Shown one piece after another: positions 16,931-26,535 of a DNA stretch of 53,901 nt. The position numbers were made by a program, and so were the translations under genes. Origin of the DNA: Planctomycetota bacterium. Lineage in GTDB: Bacteria > Planctomycetota > Phycisphaerae > Phycisphaerales > UBA1924. The first letter of the stretch is position 1. Every line of letters starts with the position of its first letter. Where the stretch lies: assembly GCA_003696675.1 (NCBI GenBank), contig RFGH01000215.1, positions 1 through 53,901 of the forward strand, written 5' to 3'. The notes under the pieces are model-generated. The model did no database searches and was not told where the DNA came from. It was given only the letters and a program-made list of their open reading frames with translations.

Positions 16931-18786
16931 TTCGTCCCCGCCAGCTTCCGCACCGTGAAATCGAACCCGCGGACCATGGCCGCGTGGATGGCGTAGACCA
17001 CCGCGATGTAGACCCCGGCGCTGGTCGCGGCGCCGATGGCCAGCGAGACCCGCGCGGTCGTCAGGCCGGCTTCCTGCACCGTCTCGTTCATTCGGGAGAC
17101 CGGGGCGACCAGCGCGTCGAGCAGGCTGGCCGGGGAGATCGCGGCCAGGGCCGGGCCGATGACCGGCATGTCCGCGCCGCTCGCCCACCCGCACAATCCG
17201 AGCACACCGCTGACCACGCCCACCACCGCCACCGTGCCCACGACCGAGCCCAGCGTGCCCTTGCTCTTGAGCGACCACTGCAGCCCGACCATGACGCAGA
17301 ACGCCGTGAAGGGGACCAGCACCAACGCCGCGATCAGCCCGGCCTCGGGCAGCACGGCCGGGATGTTGACCGTGCCGGTGTTCACCCGCTCGGCGATCAT
17401 CGTTCCGCCCTCGCGCAGGTTCTGGCCGAAGAAGGCGTACAGCCCCGCGATGCCGATCGTGAACACGGGCACCGCGATCAGGGGGATCAGGTACGCCACC
17501 AACCCGCGCAGTTTGCCGGTCAGGTACATCGCCGGGGTGATCGGCGTGGTGAGAATCAAGTCCAGCGTGCCGTCCTCGCGCTCGCGGCTGATGGCGGTGG
17601 CCGCCATGTTGATCGCCACCAGCGCGATCACGAACACCTCGGTGAACACCACCGAACGCACCACGAAGCGGAAGTCCGCCGGGCTAAGCACCCCGGTGTG
17701 GAACACCACCACCACGGCGATGCCCGCGGCCGCACCCAACGCAATGAACGACCAGCGGGCCAGAATCCGCCAAAAGGTCGCGTTGCGGGCGGCGGCTTCC
17801 CGCCAGGCGATGGGGTTGCTCCACACGGTGCGCGGGGGGCGGTGCTCGGCGCCCTTGGCGCCAAGTCCCATCACACGCCGGTACCACGGGATGCCGCTGG
17901 CGCCCGACGCGATCTGCCGCAGCCCGCCGGCCCGCACCGTCAGCGTGCTGACCAGCACCAGGAACACGCTGATCAACACTGTGCCCCACACCCACGCCCG
18001 GACGGGCGTTTCGAACATCAGGGCCTTCACGCCGGCATAGGTGCCCGGCTCGGCGACGGGATAACTGGTCGGGCTGAGCAGCGCCCGCAGGGCGAGGAAC
18101 GGGTTGAGCGCCGTGACCACCGTCACGCCCGAGCCGTTCACGCCCGCGCCCATGCCGCGGGAACGCAGCCACGCGTCGATGGCGATCGTCGTCGCCAGGT
18201 AGGTCACCACCGAGACATAGAACGCGAACACCGCACGCTGGCCGACCAGCCGTGACACGGACAGCGCGATCGCGATCGAGCCGACCAACACCGCGGCCCC
18301 GGCGGAGACGAGGTAGCTGGCCATGATCGACCGCCCCGGCACCCCGCCGAAGAACTGCGTGAGCGCGAAGAGCGGCAGGCTGGCGAACAGCAACGCCAGC
18401 ACAAACCACAGCCGCCCGAGTAGGTTGCCCAGCACGATCTCAAGCTTGGACAAGGGCGTGGTGAGGAGAATATCCCAGGTCCGCGGGTTGGCCTCCTGGG
18501 CGATCGCCCCGGCCATGAACACCGGGCTGAGGATGCAGATCAACGCCACCTGCAGGTAGGCCACCCACGCGAAGCTGGTCGCGCCGGCCGACGCCAGCTC
18601 ACGGTAGCTGACCTCCCCGCCCTGCGTGTTCCCCAGCACCGCCCACAGCAGCACGAGGATCAGCACCGCGAGATAGCCCGACCGCACAAGGTTGTGCTTC
18701 GAACGACGCGAGGCGTTCTGGACGAGCCGGACGGCGATCGGGTTGGCGGGCCCCAGGCGGAGCAACCATCGCAGGAAGATGGGCAT
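16927..18786 (-). CDS. ABC-2 type transporter permease
   Basis: 619 residues with about a dozen hydrophobic segments. The N-terminal half reads like ABC-2 permeases (YLQVALICILSPVFMAGAIAQEANPRTWDILLTTPLSKLEIVLGNLLGRLWFV); the second half repeats the theme (AATAISREREDGTLDLILTTPITPAMYLTGKLRGLVAYLIPL), so it looks like two ABC-2 units fused in one chain. The E-x-x-x-x-T-W-D/L-I-L-T-T-P motif is the coupling region to the ATPase. No ATPase gene lies next to it, so the ATP-binding subunit is presumably left of or outside this window or encoded elsewhere. Substrate unknown. Confidence 0.88.
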   Translation of the reverse strand: MPIFLRWLLRLGPANPIAVRLVQNASRRSKHNLVRSGYLAVLILVLLWAVLGNTQGGEVSYRELASAGATSFAWVAYLQVALICILSPVFMAGAIAQEANPRTWDILLTTPLSKLEIVLGNLLGRLWFVLALLFASLPLFALTQFFGGVPGRSIMASYLVSAGAAVLVGSIAIALSVSRLVGQRAVFAFYVSVVTYLATTIAIDAWLRSRGMGAGVNGSGVTVVTALNPFLALRALLSPTSYPVAEPGTYAGVKALMFETPVRAWVWGTVLISVFLVLVSTLTVRAGGLRQIASGASGIPWYRRVMGLGAKGAEHRPPRTVWSNPIAWREAAARNATFWRILARWSFIALGAAAGIAVVVVFHTGVLSPADFRFVVRSVVFTEVFVIALVAINMAATAISREREDGTLDLILTTPITPAMYLTGKLRGLVAYLIPLIAVPVFTIGIAGLYAFFGQNLREGGTMIAERVNTGTVNIPAVLPEAGLIAALVLVPFTAFCVMVGLQWSLKSKGTLGSVVGTVAVVGVVSGVLGLCGWASGADMPVIGPALAAISPASLLDALVAPVSRMNETVQEAGLTTARVSLAIGAATSAGVYIAVVYAIHAAMVRGFDFTVRKLAGTK

Positions 18787-18792
18787 GGTTCG

Positions 18793-18798
18793 ATGCTA
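18793..18798 (-). promoter_or_regulatory. -10 element TAGCAT, predicts leaderless permease mRNA
   Basis: Minus-strand GAGTAGCAT ends exactly 6 nt before ATG at 18786; the expected transcription start coincides with the start codon. The GGAG in front belongs to the promoter region and would not be in the mRNA. Confidence 0.5.
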
Positions 18799-18979
18799 CT
18801 CCGTTCTGATGCGGGTGATACGCCCATCACCCGCCGCAAGTTCCGAACAAAGCCCTACATATCCACGCACCGCCGTCACAGCGTCACCGGCGTGTTGTGA
18901 TGTTTGTTGTGGGCTTTGGGCCGATGTTGTCAGTCCGGCGTGCCGGGGTGCGGTGATCGTGCGTCCCGCCCCGCCCGGA

Positions 18980-18985
18980 TACCAT
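18980..18985 (+). promoter_or_regulatory. -10 element TACCAT before the ompH-lpxD-lpxC operon
   Basis: GGATACCAT about 48 nt before ATG 19033, leaving a leader of about 40 nt that contains the GGAGAG ribosome site. Confidence 0.5.
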
Positions 18986-19032
18986 GCCCGAGCAACACCA
19001 CCCGGCGGACCCGCCGCGACGGAGAGACAGCC

Positions 19033-19650
19033 ATGCGCCCCAACCGGATCAACACCCTGCTGCCCGTGATGCTCATCCTGGCCGCCGCCCTGGCGTGGCA
19101 CGCCGGGGCCAGCACCGCCACGATGCGTCCCCCCGCCCAGCCCACCACGGTCGCGACGCTGGACATCGTCACCGTGTTCGAGCAGCTCAACGAGCGTTCG
19201 ACGCTCGAGGCCCAACTCAAGACCCGCGTCGAGAAGCGCCAGAGCCAGCTCGATGAGATCAACAAGGCGATCCAGGCCATCCAAGCCGATCTTGAAACCA
19301 CCCTCAAGCCCGGCACCGACGAGTACAAGGAGCGCGTCCGCCAGTTCATGGAGCAGCGGGCCGTCGCCGAGGCACGCCGCACCGCCCTGCAGCAGATCAT
19401 CTCGATCGACCAGGGCGCCATGCGCCGCCAGCTCTACACCAAGATCCAGGACGCCGTGAAACGCATCGCCGAACGCGACGGCATCGACATCGTGATCTTC
19501 GATGACTCTGTCCTGCCCGTGCCCGAGGACGCCTCGGACAACGATGTCTACCGCACCATCATCACCAAGGGCATCATCTACCGCCACAACTCCATCGACC
19601 TGACCCAGCGCGTCATCACGCTGATGAACAACGAATACGCCGCGCCGTAA
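19033..19650 (+). CDS. OmpH/Skp family periplasmic chaperone
   Basis: 205 residues: signal segment ([20 protein letters not shown]), then [36 protein letters not shown], the usual opening of OmpH/Skp proteins (V/T-x-D-x-x-x-V-F), and a long charged coiled coil of about residues 60-150. Skp holds unfolded outer membrane proteins in the periplasm. The order ompH-lpxD-lpxC supports the call, since skp precedes lpxD in many Gram-negative bacteria. ATG at 19033 has GGAGAGACAG upstream. Confidence 0.88.
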   Translation: MRPNRINTLLPVMLILAAALAWHAGASTATMRPPAQPTTVATLDIVTVFEQLNERSTLEAQLKTRVEKRQSQLDEINKAIQAIQADLETTLKPGTDEYKERVRQFMEQRAVAEARRTALQQIISIDQGAMRRQLYTKIQDAVKRIAERDGIDIVIFDDSVLPVPEDASDNDVYRTIITKGIIYRHNSIDLTQRVITLMNNEYAAP

Positions 19651-19669
19651 GCCCGGAGCCATACGCCCG

Positions 19670-20779
19670 ATGTCACACGGCGACCAGGCCCAGCCACTCT
19701 CGATCACCGCCGGCGAACTGGCCGCCCTCCTGGGCGGCACGCTCGAGGGCCCGCCCGACCTGCGCCTGACCGGCGTCGCGCCGATCGAGTCCGGCGGACC
19801 GGGCGAGGTCACCTTCATCCGCGCCGCGTCCTTCGCCAAGCACTGGGCCGAGAGCCGCTGCTCGGCCGCACTGGTCACCGAGTCGCTCGAGATCCCGGGC
19901 CACGACCCCGCCGTCCGGGCACTCATCCGCGTGCCCGACGCCGACGCCGCCTTCGCCGCGGTTCTCGCAAAGATCGATCCGGGCAACCACCTGCCGCCCC
20001 GCGGCGTGCACCCCTCGGCCGTCGTCGACCCCGACGCCAGCGTGCACCCCGACGCCGCCATCGGCCCGGGCTGCACCATCGGGCCAGACTCGAGCGTCGG
20101 GCCCGGCTCGGCGCTCATCGCAGGCGTCCACATCGGCAAGGGCGTCACCGTCGGCGCCTCCTGCGTGCTCCACCCCGGCGTCGTGATCGCCGACCGCTGC
20201 ACCATCGGCGACCGCTGCCTGATCCACCCCAACGCCGTCGTCGGCGCCGACGGCTTCGGCTACATCCCCCCCACCGACGACCGCCCCGCGATCAAGATCC
20301 CCCAGATCGGCTCGGTCATCATCGGCGACGACTGCGAGATCGGCGCCGGCTCGGCCATCGACCGCGCCAAGTTCGGCCAGACCCGCATCGGCGACCGCGT
20401 CAAAATCGACAACCTCGTCCACATCGGGCACAACTGCGACATCGGCGACGACTGCATCCTCTGCGGACGCGCCACCTTGGGCGGTTCCGTCACCATGGGA
20501 AGCCGCGTCATGCTCGGCGGCGCGGTCACCGTCGCAGACCAGGTCACCATCGGCGACAACGCACGCATCGCCGGCGGCGCAATCGTCATGGACGCCATCC
20601 CACCGGGCGAGACCGTCGCCGGCATCCCCGCCATGCCCGCTCGCACCGCGCTTGCCAACTACGCCGCCTTCGGACGGCTCGCCGAGTTCATGCGCAAAGC
20701 CGAGAAATCCCTCACCAAACTCACACGGGCGCATGACGAACAGAAGCCCGTGAGCGCCGACACGACCGAACCATCGTGA
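19670..20779 (+). CDS. lpxD: UDP-3-O-acylglucosamine N-acyltransferase
   Basis: 369 residues. LpxD adds the second, N-linked acyl chain in lipid A synthesis, using acyl-ACP. N-terminal uridine-binding domain ([16 protein letters not shown]..., GPGEVTFI), then a left-handed beta-helix of hexapeptide repeats from about residue 115 ([35 protein letters not shown]). The catalytic region is [15 protein letters not shown] with H254 as the likely general base (the E. coli counterpart is H239). The C-terminal helix ends at about 350. 19 bp after ompH, and its stop overlaps the lpxC start as GTGA. Confidence 0.95.
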   Translation: MSHGDQAQPLSITAGELAALLGGTLEGPPDLRLTGVAPIESGGPGEVTFIRAASFAKHWAESRCSAALVTESLEIPGHDPAVRALIRVPDADAAFAAVLAKIDPGNHLPPRGVHPSAVVDPDASVHPDAAIGPGCTIGPDSSVGPGSALIAGVHIGKGVTVGASCVLHPGVVIADRCTIGDRCLIHPNAVVGADGFGYIPPTDDRPAIKIPQIGSVIIGDDCEIGAGSAIDRAKFGQTRIGDRVKIDNLVHIGHNCDIGDDCILCGRATLGGSVTMGSRVMLGGAVTVADQVTIGDNARIAGGAIVMDAIPPGETVAGIPAMPARTALANYAAFGRLAEFMRKAEKSLTKLTRAHDEQKPVSADTTEPS

Positions 20780-21633
20780 TCCATCGCAGAACCATCGCAC
20801 GCCCCGTCGCCCTCCAGGGCCCCGCCCTGTTCACCGGACTCGACGCGTCGATGAGCGTCCTCCCCGCGCCCGCCGGCACCGGCATCGTCCTGCGCACCAA
20901 AGAAGACGAAGCGCCCGCCACCATCGCACACCTCTCGGACAAACCCGTGCACCCCGCCTTCGCGGGGCGACGCCCCCGCTGCACCACGCTGGCCGTCGGC
21001 ACGCACACCGTCGCCATGACCGAGCACGCGCTCGGCGCGCTCGCCGGGCTGGGCATCACCGACGCCATCATCGAGACCCGCGCACCCGAGCTGCCCATCG
21101 ACGACGGCTCCGCCGGTACCCTGACCGCGGAGATCCTCAGCGCCGGCGTCACGATCCTCGACGACACCATCGAACCGATCCGCCTCCGCGAGCCGATCGA
21201 GTTCAGCGACGCCGACGCCGTCATCACCGCAGAGCCGTTCGACGGCATCGATTACGCGTACCACCTCGACTACGGCCAAGGCTCGCCCATCCCCGCCGCC
21301 ACCGCCCGATGGACCGGTGACGCCGACGACTTCGCCCGCTCCATCGCGCCCGCCCGCACGTTCTCGACCTCTGAAGAAGCCGAGCAGGCCCGCGCCGCAG
21401 GGCTCTTCGCCCGCTTCACCCCCGCCGACCTGCTGGTGATCGGCCCGGGCGGCCCCATCGACAACGCGTGGCGCTTCGCAGACGAACCCGCCCGCCACAA
21501 ACTGCTCGACCTCATCGGCGATCTCGCCCTGCTCGCCCGCCCGCTCTACGCCCGCGTCCGCGCGCACAAATCCGGCCATGCCGACACCCACGCCCTCTGC
21601 CGCCTCGTCCTCCGGTCGCTCTCCAACAAGTAG
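20776..21633 (+). CDS. lpxC: UDP-3-O-acyl-N-acetylglucosamine deacetylase
   Basis: 285 residues with a GTG start in a GTGA overlap with lpxD. LpxC is the zinc amidase of the committed step of lipid A synthesis. The zinc ligands and catalytic residues are at nearly the E. coli positions: TEHALGAL with H84, HKLLDLIGD with H241 and D245, and HADTHAL with H268 as general base; [10 protein letters not shown] is also present. It is a stand-alone LpxC without the FabZ fusion found in some phyla. It supports an asymmetric, LPS-type outer membrane in this planctomycete. Confidence 0.95.
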   Translation: MIHRRTIARPVALQGPALFTGLDASMSVLPAPAGTGIVLRTKEDEAPATIAHLSDKPVHPAFAGRRPRCTTLAVGTHTVAMTEHALGALAGLGITDAIIETRAPELPIDDGSAGTLTAEILSAGVTILDDTIEPIRLREPIEFSDADAVITAEPFDGIDYAYHLDYGQGSPIPAATARWTGDADDFARSIAPARTFSTSEEAEQARAAGLFARFTPADLLVIGPGGPIDNAWRFADEPARHKLLDLIGDLALLARPLYARVRAHKSGHADTHALCRLVLRSLSNK

Positions 21634-21660
21634 CCCCGAGGACAAGTCATTCGAAGACAA

Positions 21661-21744
21661 ACCACAGAGCGGCACAGAGGACACAGAGAGACAATCAACA
21701 ACCTCTCTCTTCCCCCCTCTGTGATCTCTGTGCCGCTCTGTGGT
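21661..21744. repeat. CACAGAG palindrome (intergenic hairpin)
   Basis: Arms 21661-21688 and 21717-21744 are 28 bp each and complementary except at two adjacent positions; left arm begins ACCACAGAGCGGCACAGAG. Together with the flanking 28-nt loop it would form a very stable hairpin 27 bp after lpxC. Repeats of the type ACCACAGAGGCACAGAG are, as I know them, scattered in many planctomycete intergenic regions. It may end the lpx transcript. The rest of the interval 21634-21981 shows only a -10 element at 21874. Confidence 0.85.
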
Positions 21745-21873
21745 GAGTCCCCCAGGGGAGCGAGGACCATCCCCTCGCTCGCGCTCGGGGCTATTTGTGC
21801 ACGCATGTACCGTGTTTGTGCGCAACTTCGTTGTCATGCGCGCATCAGCCTTTGCCACCGACCGCCCGCGTGG

Positions 21874-21879
21874 TAGCAT
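21874..21879 (+). promoter_or_regulatory. -10 element TAGCAT
   Basis: TGGTAGCAT about 100 nt before the lipoprotein gene; extended -10 form. Confidence 0.4.
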
Positions 21880-21981
21880 CGTCCGTCCGCTCCCCCGACA
21901 TGCCACGCCCCCGCCAGCGAGCCGCCGCGTTGCGCCGGGCGGGTCTTGCTGCGCACCGCCGGCGCGGAAACGGGGAAACCC

Positions 21982-22584
21982 ATGTCTGCCAGCCTCGCAT
22001 CGATTCTCGCCCGCACCTTCATCGCCCTGCTCGCGCTTGCGCTGCTGCCCGCGTGCGCCGACATCCCGGGCACCATCGCCCAAGCCGCCCGATGGAGGGA
22101 TGAAGCCGCCGCCGTCCGCGACATGGTGACGAACGAACTCGACAACCTCGAAGCCGCGCGGGCCGCCATCCCGGACGACGCCCCCGACGCCCCAGGCCTC
22201 GACGCCGCCATCGCCAACGCCCGCGCCAAGCGGGCCGCCCTCGACGCGGCCGTCCTCCACGCCGACCGCGTCCTCGCCGAGATGACCGAACCTTCCGACA
22301 GCCTGACCGTCGGCGTCGGCGCGCTGACCCCCCTCCTCCCACCACCCGCCCAAGGCCCGGTGCTGCTCGCAGCCGCCCTCGTCGCCACCCTGCTCCGGGC
22401 ACGCCAGGTCCGCGCCGGGGCCGATTCGATCGTCAAATCCATCCAGCACGCCCGCAAGGACCCCTTGTTCCAGCAGGCGTTCGAACGCCACGCCGACGCC
22501 ATCCGCAGCATCCAGACCCCCGCCGCCCGCCGAATCGTGGACGGGGTCACCACGCCCAAACCCTTGCTCAGGTCCCCCATCTGA
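21982..22584 (+). CDS. putative lipoprotein, unknown function
   Basis: 200 residues from ATG at 21982. The N-terminus has a lipoprotein signal, FIALLALALLPAC, with C near residue 26 as the lipidation site. A charged helical region follows (RDEAAAVRDMVTNELDNLEAARAA..., about 35-100), then a proline-rich stretch and a hydrophobic segment (GPVLLAAALVATLLRARQVRAG), and an amphipathic tail. A lipid-anchored protein with a second membrane-like segment is unusual; a holin- or spanin-like arrangement came to mind, but there is no other phage gene here. First gene of a loose cluster with the pseudopilin-like and membrane-anchored proteins downstream. Confidence 0.75.
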   Translation: MSASLASILARTFIALLALALLPACADIPGTIAQAARWRDEAAAVRDMVTNELDNLEAARAAIPDDAPDAPGLDAAIANARAKRAALDAAVLHADRVLAEMTEPSDSLTVGVGALTPLLPPPAQGPVLLAAALVATLLRARQVRAGADSIVKSIQHARKDPLFQQAFERHADAIRSIQTPAARRIVDGVTTPKPLLRSPI

Positions 22585-22643
22585 CCGATGATCGGACCTG
22601 AACCCCCACGCCGAGTTCCCGGTACACCCAACAGGGTCTTACC

Positions 22644-23465
22644 TTGATCGCACGCCCGCACACCCCGCTCCCCCAGCCCACCGCGTCTCGCGGCCACTCC
22701 GTCTCTTCGTCTCTCCGTCGCTCCGCCTCTTCCCCCCGCGCCTTCACCCTCATCGAACTGCTCGTCGTCATCGCGATCATCGCCACGCTCATCTCCATCC
22801 TGCTGCCCGCCATCGGCTCGGCCCGCGCCGCCGCCCGACGCACCAAGTGCCTGGTCAACCTCCGCTCCATGCAGATGGGCCTGCAGATGTACATGGACCA
22901 GGAATCCCGCGGCTTGCTGCCCGAGGTCCTGCCCATCGTCGACCCAGACAACTTCGACGACTACATCAACGACAACGATCCCTCCCTTCTGCCCATCCTC
23001 TCACGCTACATCGACGCCCCCCTCCCGGAACGCGACCAGTCGTTCCCCGGACCGGACGAAGAAAAGCCCTGGATATCACAGGACCCCTACCGCTGCCCGG
23101 AGGACCGCTTCTCCGACGATCCCGAAGAAAACGGACGCGCGGTCTACGAATCCTTCGGCACCTCCTACGCCTACCTGCCCGGCCTGGCCATGCTCGTCGT
23201 CGAGTTCTCCGGTGCCGCCACACCCGGCAAACTCGCCAAACCCGTCACGCAGGTCTGGAACGACTTCGTCGGCTCGGACAAAAAACGCATCGCCCTTCCC
23301 GTCCTCTACGACGCCGACGACTGGCACACCCGCGGCGGCGCGGGCACGCCCCGCAACGCCTCGTATATGGACGGGCACGCCGACTGGATGATCGACGGCG
23401 CCCAGGACCAGATCTTCACCGACATCATCGAGCAGGCCACCCGCAACGCCGGGCTCAGGCCGTAA
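22644..23465 (+). CDS. type II secretion/pseudopilin-like protein (H-X9-DG type)
   Basis: 273 residues using a TTG start at 22644, the only upstream start seen; the leader of about 33 residues (Ser/Arg-rich) is long. The prepilin N-terminal motif is [26 protein letters not shown], with Ala in place of the usual Gly before the cleavage site. The C-terminal part carries [22 protein letters not shown], matching the H-X9-DG motif of planctomycete prepilin-like proteins. Such proteins form very large paralog families in Planctomycetota; their role is unclear. No secretion ATPase or prepilin peptidase is encoded nearby. Confidence 0.85.
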   Translation: MIARPHTPLPQPTASRGHSVSSSLRRSASSPRAFTLIELLVVIAIIATLISILLPAIGSARAAARRTKCLVNLRSMQMGLQMYMDQESRGLLPEVLPIVDPDNFDDYINDNDPSLLPILSRYIDAPLPERDQSFPGPDEEKPWISQDPYRCPEDRFSDDPEENGRAVYESFGTSYAYLPGLAMLVVEFSGAATPGKLAKPVTQVWNDFVGSDKKRIALPVLYDADDWHTRGGAGTPRNASYMDGHADWMIDGAQDQIFTDIIEQATRNAGLRP

Positions 23466-23478
23466 CGGAATAACCACC

Positions 23479-24285
23479 ATGCCCAACCAGCCATCCCTGC
23501 TCGAAGGACTCAACGACGCCCCCGCGTCGAACAAGCCGAAACGCCCCAAGACCATCCCGTGGCTCAAGCGCCACTGGAAGACCCTCCACCGCAATCCCCG
23601 CGCCCGGCTCGCGTTCGGCTCCTGCGCCGCCATGCTCCTCCTCGCCGGCGCCATCGTCACCGTCGCCGGCATGCTGCCCCCCGCCCGACCCGACTACGGC
23701 GCCGACCGTATCGACACCCTCTTCCGCTACACCCTGCTCACCGACGAGTTCAACCGGCTCTCCGTCCGCGAGCGTGCCGAAATGATCGGCCAACTCGTCG
23801 AACGCGTCGGCAACATGGGCTCGTCCGACTCGGTCCTGCTCGCCGCGTTCGCCTCGACCATCTCCGGCGAAGCCCGCGACCAACTCATGGAGAACGCCAG
23901 CCGCCTCGTCCTCGACATGATCGACGAGCAGGCCGTCAAATACGACCCCAACGCCCCCAAAGCCGACCGCGAAAAACAGCTCGACGCCTCCATCGCCGAA
24001 ATGCACCGCCTCTTCTCCACCATGGGCGGCGACAACCGCGAACTGACCGACGAACAGCGCGTGGCCGAAGCCAAACGCCAGGCACAACGCGACCTCAACG
24101 CCGTCCAGAACGGTGAACTCTCCGCCCGCGACGCCGGACGCTTCTTCGGCACCATGAACAGCATCATCGGCACCCGCGCATCCCCCCAGCAGACCGCCCG
24201 AGGCGGACGCATGATGCGCGACCTCACCCGACGCATGCGAGGCCAAGACATCGACACCGGCAAACCCATCAAGCAGGACGGCTGA
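23479..24285 (+). CDS. single-span membrane-anchored protein, unknown function
   Basis: 268 residues, 13 bp behind the pseudopilin-like gene and probably cotranscribed. The basic N-terminus (KPKRPKTIPWLKRHWKTLHRNPRARL) is followed by one transmembrane segment at about residues 43-65 (AFGSCAAMLLLAGAIVTVAGML), so the positive-inside rule places the rest in the periplasm. That part is helical and charged (TDEFNRLSVRERAEMIGQLVERVGNM, EKQLDASIAEMHRLFSTMGG). No catalytic motif is visible. The 3' end converges on the next gene with a 38-bp gap without terminator. Confidence 0.75.
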   Translation: MPNQPSLLEGLNDAPASNKPKRPKTIPWLKRHWKTLHRNPRARLAFGSCAAMLLLAGAIVTVAGMLPPARPDYGADRIDTLFRYTLLTDEFNRLSVRERAEMIGQLVERVGNMGSSDSVLLAAFASTISGEARDQLMENASRLVLDMIDEQAVKYDPNAPKADREKQLDASIAEMHRLFSTMGGDNRELTDEQRVAEAKRQAQRDLNAVQNGELSARDAGRFFGTMNSIIGTRASPQQTARGGRMMRDLTRRMRGQDIDTGKPIKQDG

Positions 24286-24323
24286 TCAACACCCCCCACC
24301 CACGAACCCGACCCATCCCGGAA

Positions 24324-25070
24324 TCAGTGGCCGGACTCCGTCCGAAACGAAAGCACGATCCCGTCCCGCTCCTCGTCCACGCCGATCGCCATCACACGCA
24401 CATCCCGCCCGTCCGGAAGATGCACCATCGGCTCCTTCGTGATCGGCGCCCTGCCGGAGAGCACATCACCCAACGCCCGACCATCGAGCGTCCCGCCCCG
24501 CGCCTGGGCGCGAAGGTGCTGCTCGAGCTGCCCGATCACCCACGCCCGCGGCACACGCAGCGACCCCACCCGCGCGCCGTGCAACCTGATCCACAGCGAT
24601 CCGTCCTCCCGGATCTCCGGCGTGCAATCCAGCCACAACACCGATGCGCCCGCGTCATGCAAAACACGCACGCCCAGCATCACCCGCCCGTTCTCGAAAC
24701 CGATGCGGACGCCCTCGACCTGCTCGGGCCACAACGCCCCGGCGTCGATCGCCCAATCCCGCAGCCGCACCGCCAGCCACGCGTTCGTGCTCTCCTCCGA
24801 CACACGAACCGCCCAATCCGCGCCGCCATCGTCCCCCGGCTCACGCACCCGCGAAGTCTGGCTCATGAACGCCCGCTCGAGCCTGTCCGCCGCCTCGACC
24901 GTCTCCGGAGCGGCCGGGTCCAGCCCGGGCCACCAGCCCGGCACATCGTCCAACTCCCCAAGCACCACCAACGCCGCGACCCAAGCCATCACCACCGCAC
25001 CGATGGCCGCACCCACCAGCACGCCCAGATGCTCAACCAGCCACGCGATGACACCGCCCGAACGCGCCAT
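24324..25070 (-). CDS. single-span membrane protein, unknown function
   Basis: 248 residues. ATG at 25070 was preferred over a longer frame because a -10 element stops 6 nt before it. One transmembrane segment at about residues 12-38 (LGVLVGAAIGAVVMAWVAALVVLG), then a predicted periplasmic domain with VSEESTNAWLAVRLRDWA, GVRIGFENGRVMLGVRVLH and SLWIRLHGARVGSLRVPRAWV, a pattern that resembles proteins with an extracytoplasmic lipid-binding or adaptor-like beta domain. No firm family can be given. Confidence 0.75.
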   Translation of the reverse strand: MARSGGVIAWLVEHLGVLVGAAIGAVVMAWVAALVVLGELDDVPGWWPGLDPAAPETVEAADRLERAFMSQTSRVREPGDDGGADWAVRVSEESTNAWLAVRLRDWAIDAGALWPEQVEGVRIGFENGRVMLGVRVLHDAGASVLWLDCTPEIREDGSLWIRLHGARVGSLRVPRAWVIGQLEQHLRAQARGGTLDGRALGDVLSGRAPITKEPMVHLPDGRDVRVMAIGVDEERDGIVLSFRTESGH

Positions 25071-25076
25071 GGGGTC

Positions 25077-25082
25077 ACGATA
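25077..25082 (-). promoter_or_regulatory. -10 element TATCGT, predicts leaderless mRNA
   Basis: Minus-strand TCTATCGT ends exactly 6 nt before ATG 25070; no ribosome site is present. Confidence 0.45.
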
Positions 25083-25160
25083 GAAACACGGCCCGGGCAA
25101 AGCCCGAGCCGTCCAAGGAATCCTGTGTGCTCCGGTCGGCCCGCAGGGCCGGTGGTCGGA

Positions 25161-25691
25161 TCAGCGCTTCGAGAACTGGAAGCGACGCCGGGCGCCGGGC
25201 TGGCCGTACTTCTTCCGCTCGACCTTGCGGGCGTCGCGGGTCAGGAAGCCGGCATCGCGCAGGGCGGGCTCGAAGTTGGGGTCATACGCCACCAAAGCGC
25301 GGGCGAGCCCAAGACGGATGGCCTGGGCCTGGCCCATGATGCCGCCGCCGTGCGTGCGGACGAACACATCCAGCTTGCCGTCGGTGTCGGTCAGGCGGAG
25401 AGGGGCGACAGCGTCGTTGCGGTCACGCATCTCGCTGAAGTACTCATCGACGGTCTTGAACTTCTTGGCCGAGACTTGGATCTGAACCGTGCCATGCCCG
25501 GAGTTCTTGGCCGGGCGGATGCGGACGCGGGCCACGGCGGACTTGCGCCGACCCGTGCCCCACCACCAGCCGTGCTTGTCGGCGGGGACGGGGTCGGGCA
25601 GCTTGTGCTCTTGCTGGGCCGGGCCGGAATCCTGCACCAGTTTGGTGCCTTCCAGCTCGGGGTTCATGATCGTCGTCTCGAATCCGGACAT
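25161..25691 (-). CDS. rpsI: 30S ribosomal protein S9 with N-terminal extension
   Basis: 176 residues; most bacterial S9 proteins have about 130. The S9 core starts at [16 protein letters not shown] (about residue 42) and ends with the typical [18 protein letters not shown], whose C-terminal Lys-Arg tail reaches the P-site tRNA. The first 41 residues are acidic and Pro-rich and have no S9 counterpart known to me. ATG at 25691 has GAGG upstream; an internal ATG (MNPELEG) would shorten the extension by eight residues. It lies downstream of rplM in the conserved L13-S9 order with a spacer of 87 bp. Confidence 0.96.
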   Translation of the reverse strand: MSGFETTIMNPELEGTKLVQDSGPAQQEHKLPDPVPADKHGWWWGTGRRKSAVARVRIRPAKNSGHGTVQIQVSAKKFKTVDEYFSEMRDRNDAVAPLRLTDTDGKLDVFVRTHGGGIMGQAQAIRLGLARALVAYDPNFEPALRDAGFLTRDARKVERKKYGQPGARRRFQFSKR

Positions 25692-25778
25692 CGTGAATCC
25701 TCGTGTCGGCCCCCCGCATCCACCGTCGCGGTCACACGCCGCGCGGCTTTGGGGGGCGGTGAAATCTGGTCAGACCGC

Positions 25779-26240
25779 TCAGACCTTCAGTTCGGCCGCG
25801 TTCACGCCCTTGTGGGGGTGATCGGCGCCGGCATAGACCTTCAGCTTCTTGAGCATCTGGCGGCCCAGGCGGTTCTTGGGGAGCATGCGACGGACGGCAT
25901 CCTCGATCAGCTTCTCGGGGGCTCGTTCGCGGACGGTGTCATAGGTCTCGGCCTTGAGACCGCCGGGGAAGCCGGTGTACCGCATGCGGAGCTTCTGCTG
26001 GCCCTTGCGACCGGTCAGCCCGACCTTGCTCGCGTTCGTGACGATCACGAACTCGCCGGTGTCGACATGCGGGGTGTACTCGGGGCGGTGCTTGCCCATC
26101 AGCACGGTGGCGACCTCAGTGGCCAGGCGTCCCAGCGGGATGTCGGTGGCGTCCACCTGGTGCCAGCCCTTGGCGACCTCGCCGGGCTTGGCGACCCAGG
26201 TCTGGCGGCGGAGATGAACGCGGGTCTTCTTGATCGACAT
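25779..26240 (-). CDS. rplM: 50S ribosomal protein L13
   Basis: 153 residues from ATG at 26240 with AAGGAG upstream. L13 is an early 50S assembly protein. Visible family motifs: WHQVDATDIPLGRLATEVATVLMGKHRPEYTPH, GEFVIVTNASKVGLTGRK, the RMRYTGFPGG segment and AVRRMLPKNRLGRQMLKKLKVYAGADHPH. First gene of the rplM-rpsI operon. A longer open frame upstream is not supported. Confidence 0.97.
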   Translation of the reverse strand: MSIKKTRVHLRRQTWVAKPGEVAKGWHQVDATDIPLGRLATEVATVLMGKHRPEYTPHVDTGEFVIVTNASKVGLTGRKGQQKLRMRYTGFPGGLKAETYDTVRERAPEKLIEDAVRRMLPKNRLGRQMLKKLKVYAGADHPHKGVNAAELKV

Positions 26241-26535
26241 GACGCACTCCTTACGGAAGGGCCGGACGAACGCGGGACGCGTCATCGGACCCCTGATTCG
26301 GGCCTTGGTACGCCGCCTGCCGGGCGGGGCGGGCCGGGGGAGTTGACTCCCGCGGCATGCTTGTGGGAACAGGGCCGAGAGACGCAACCCTCGGCGAGAG
26401 GGAAGCGTAGGCCCCGCCCCCGCCCGGTCAAGGGGGCCGCCGGGGCCGCCCGACCGGGTCCGGTTGCAAGCCGGGGAACCCCGGCGCGATCGACCGTTTC
26501 CGGCGTCAAGGTGGGCAAACCCGTCCCGAGGGCCG

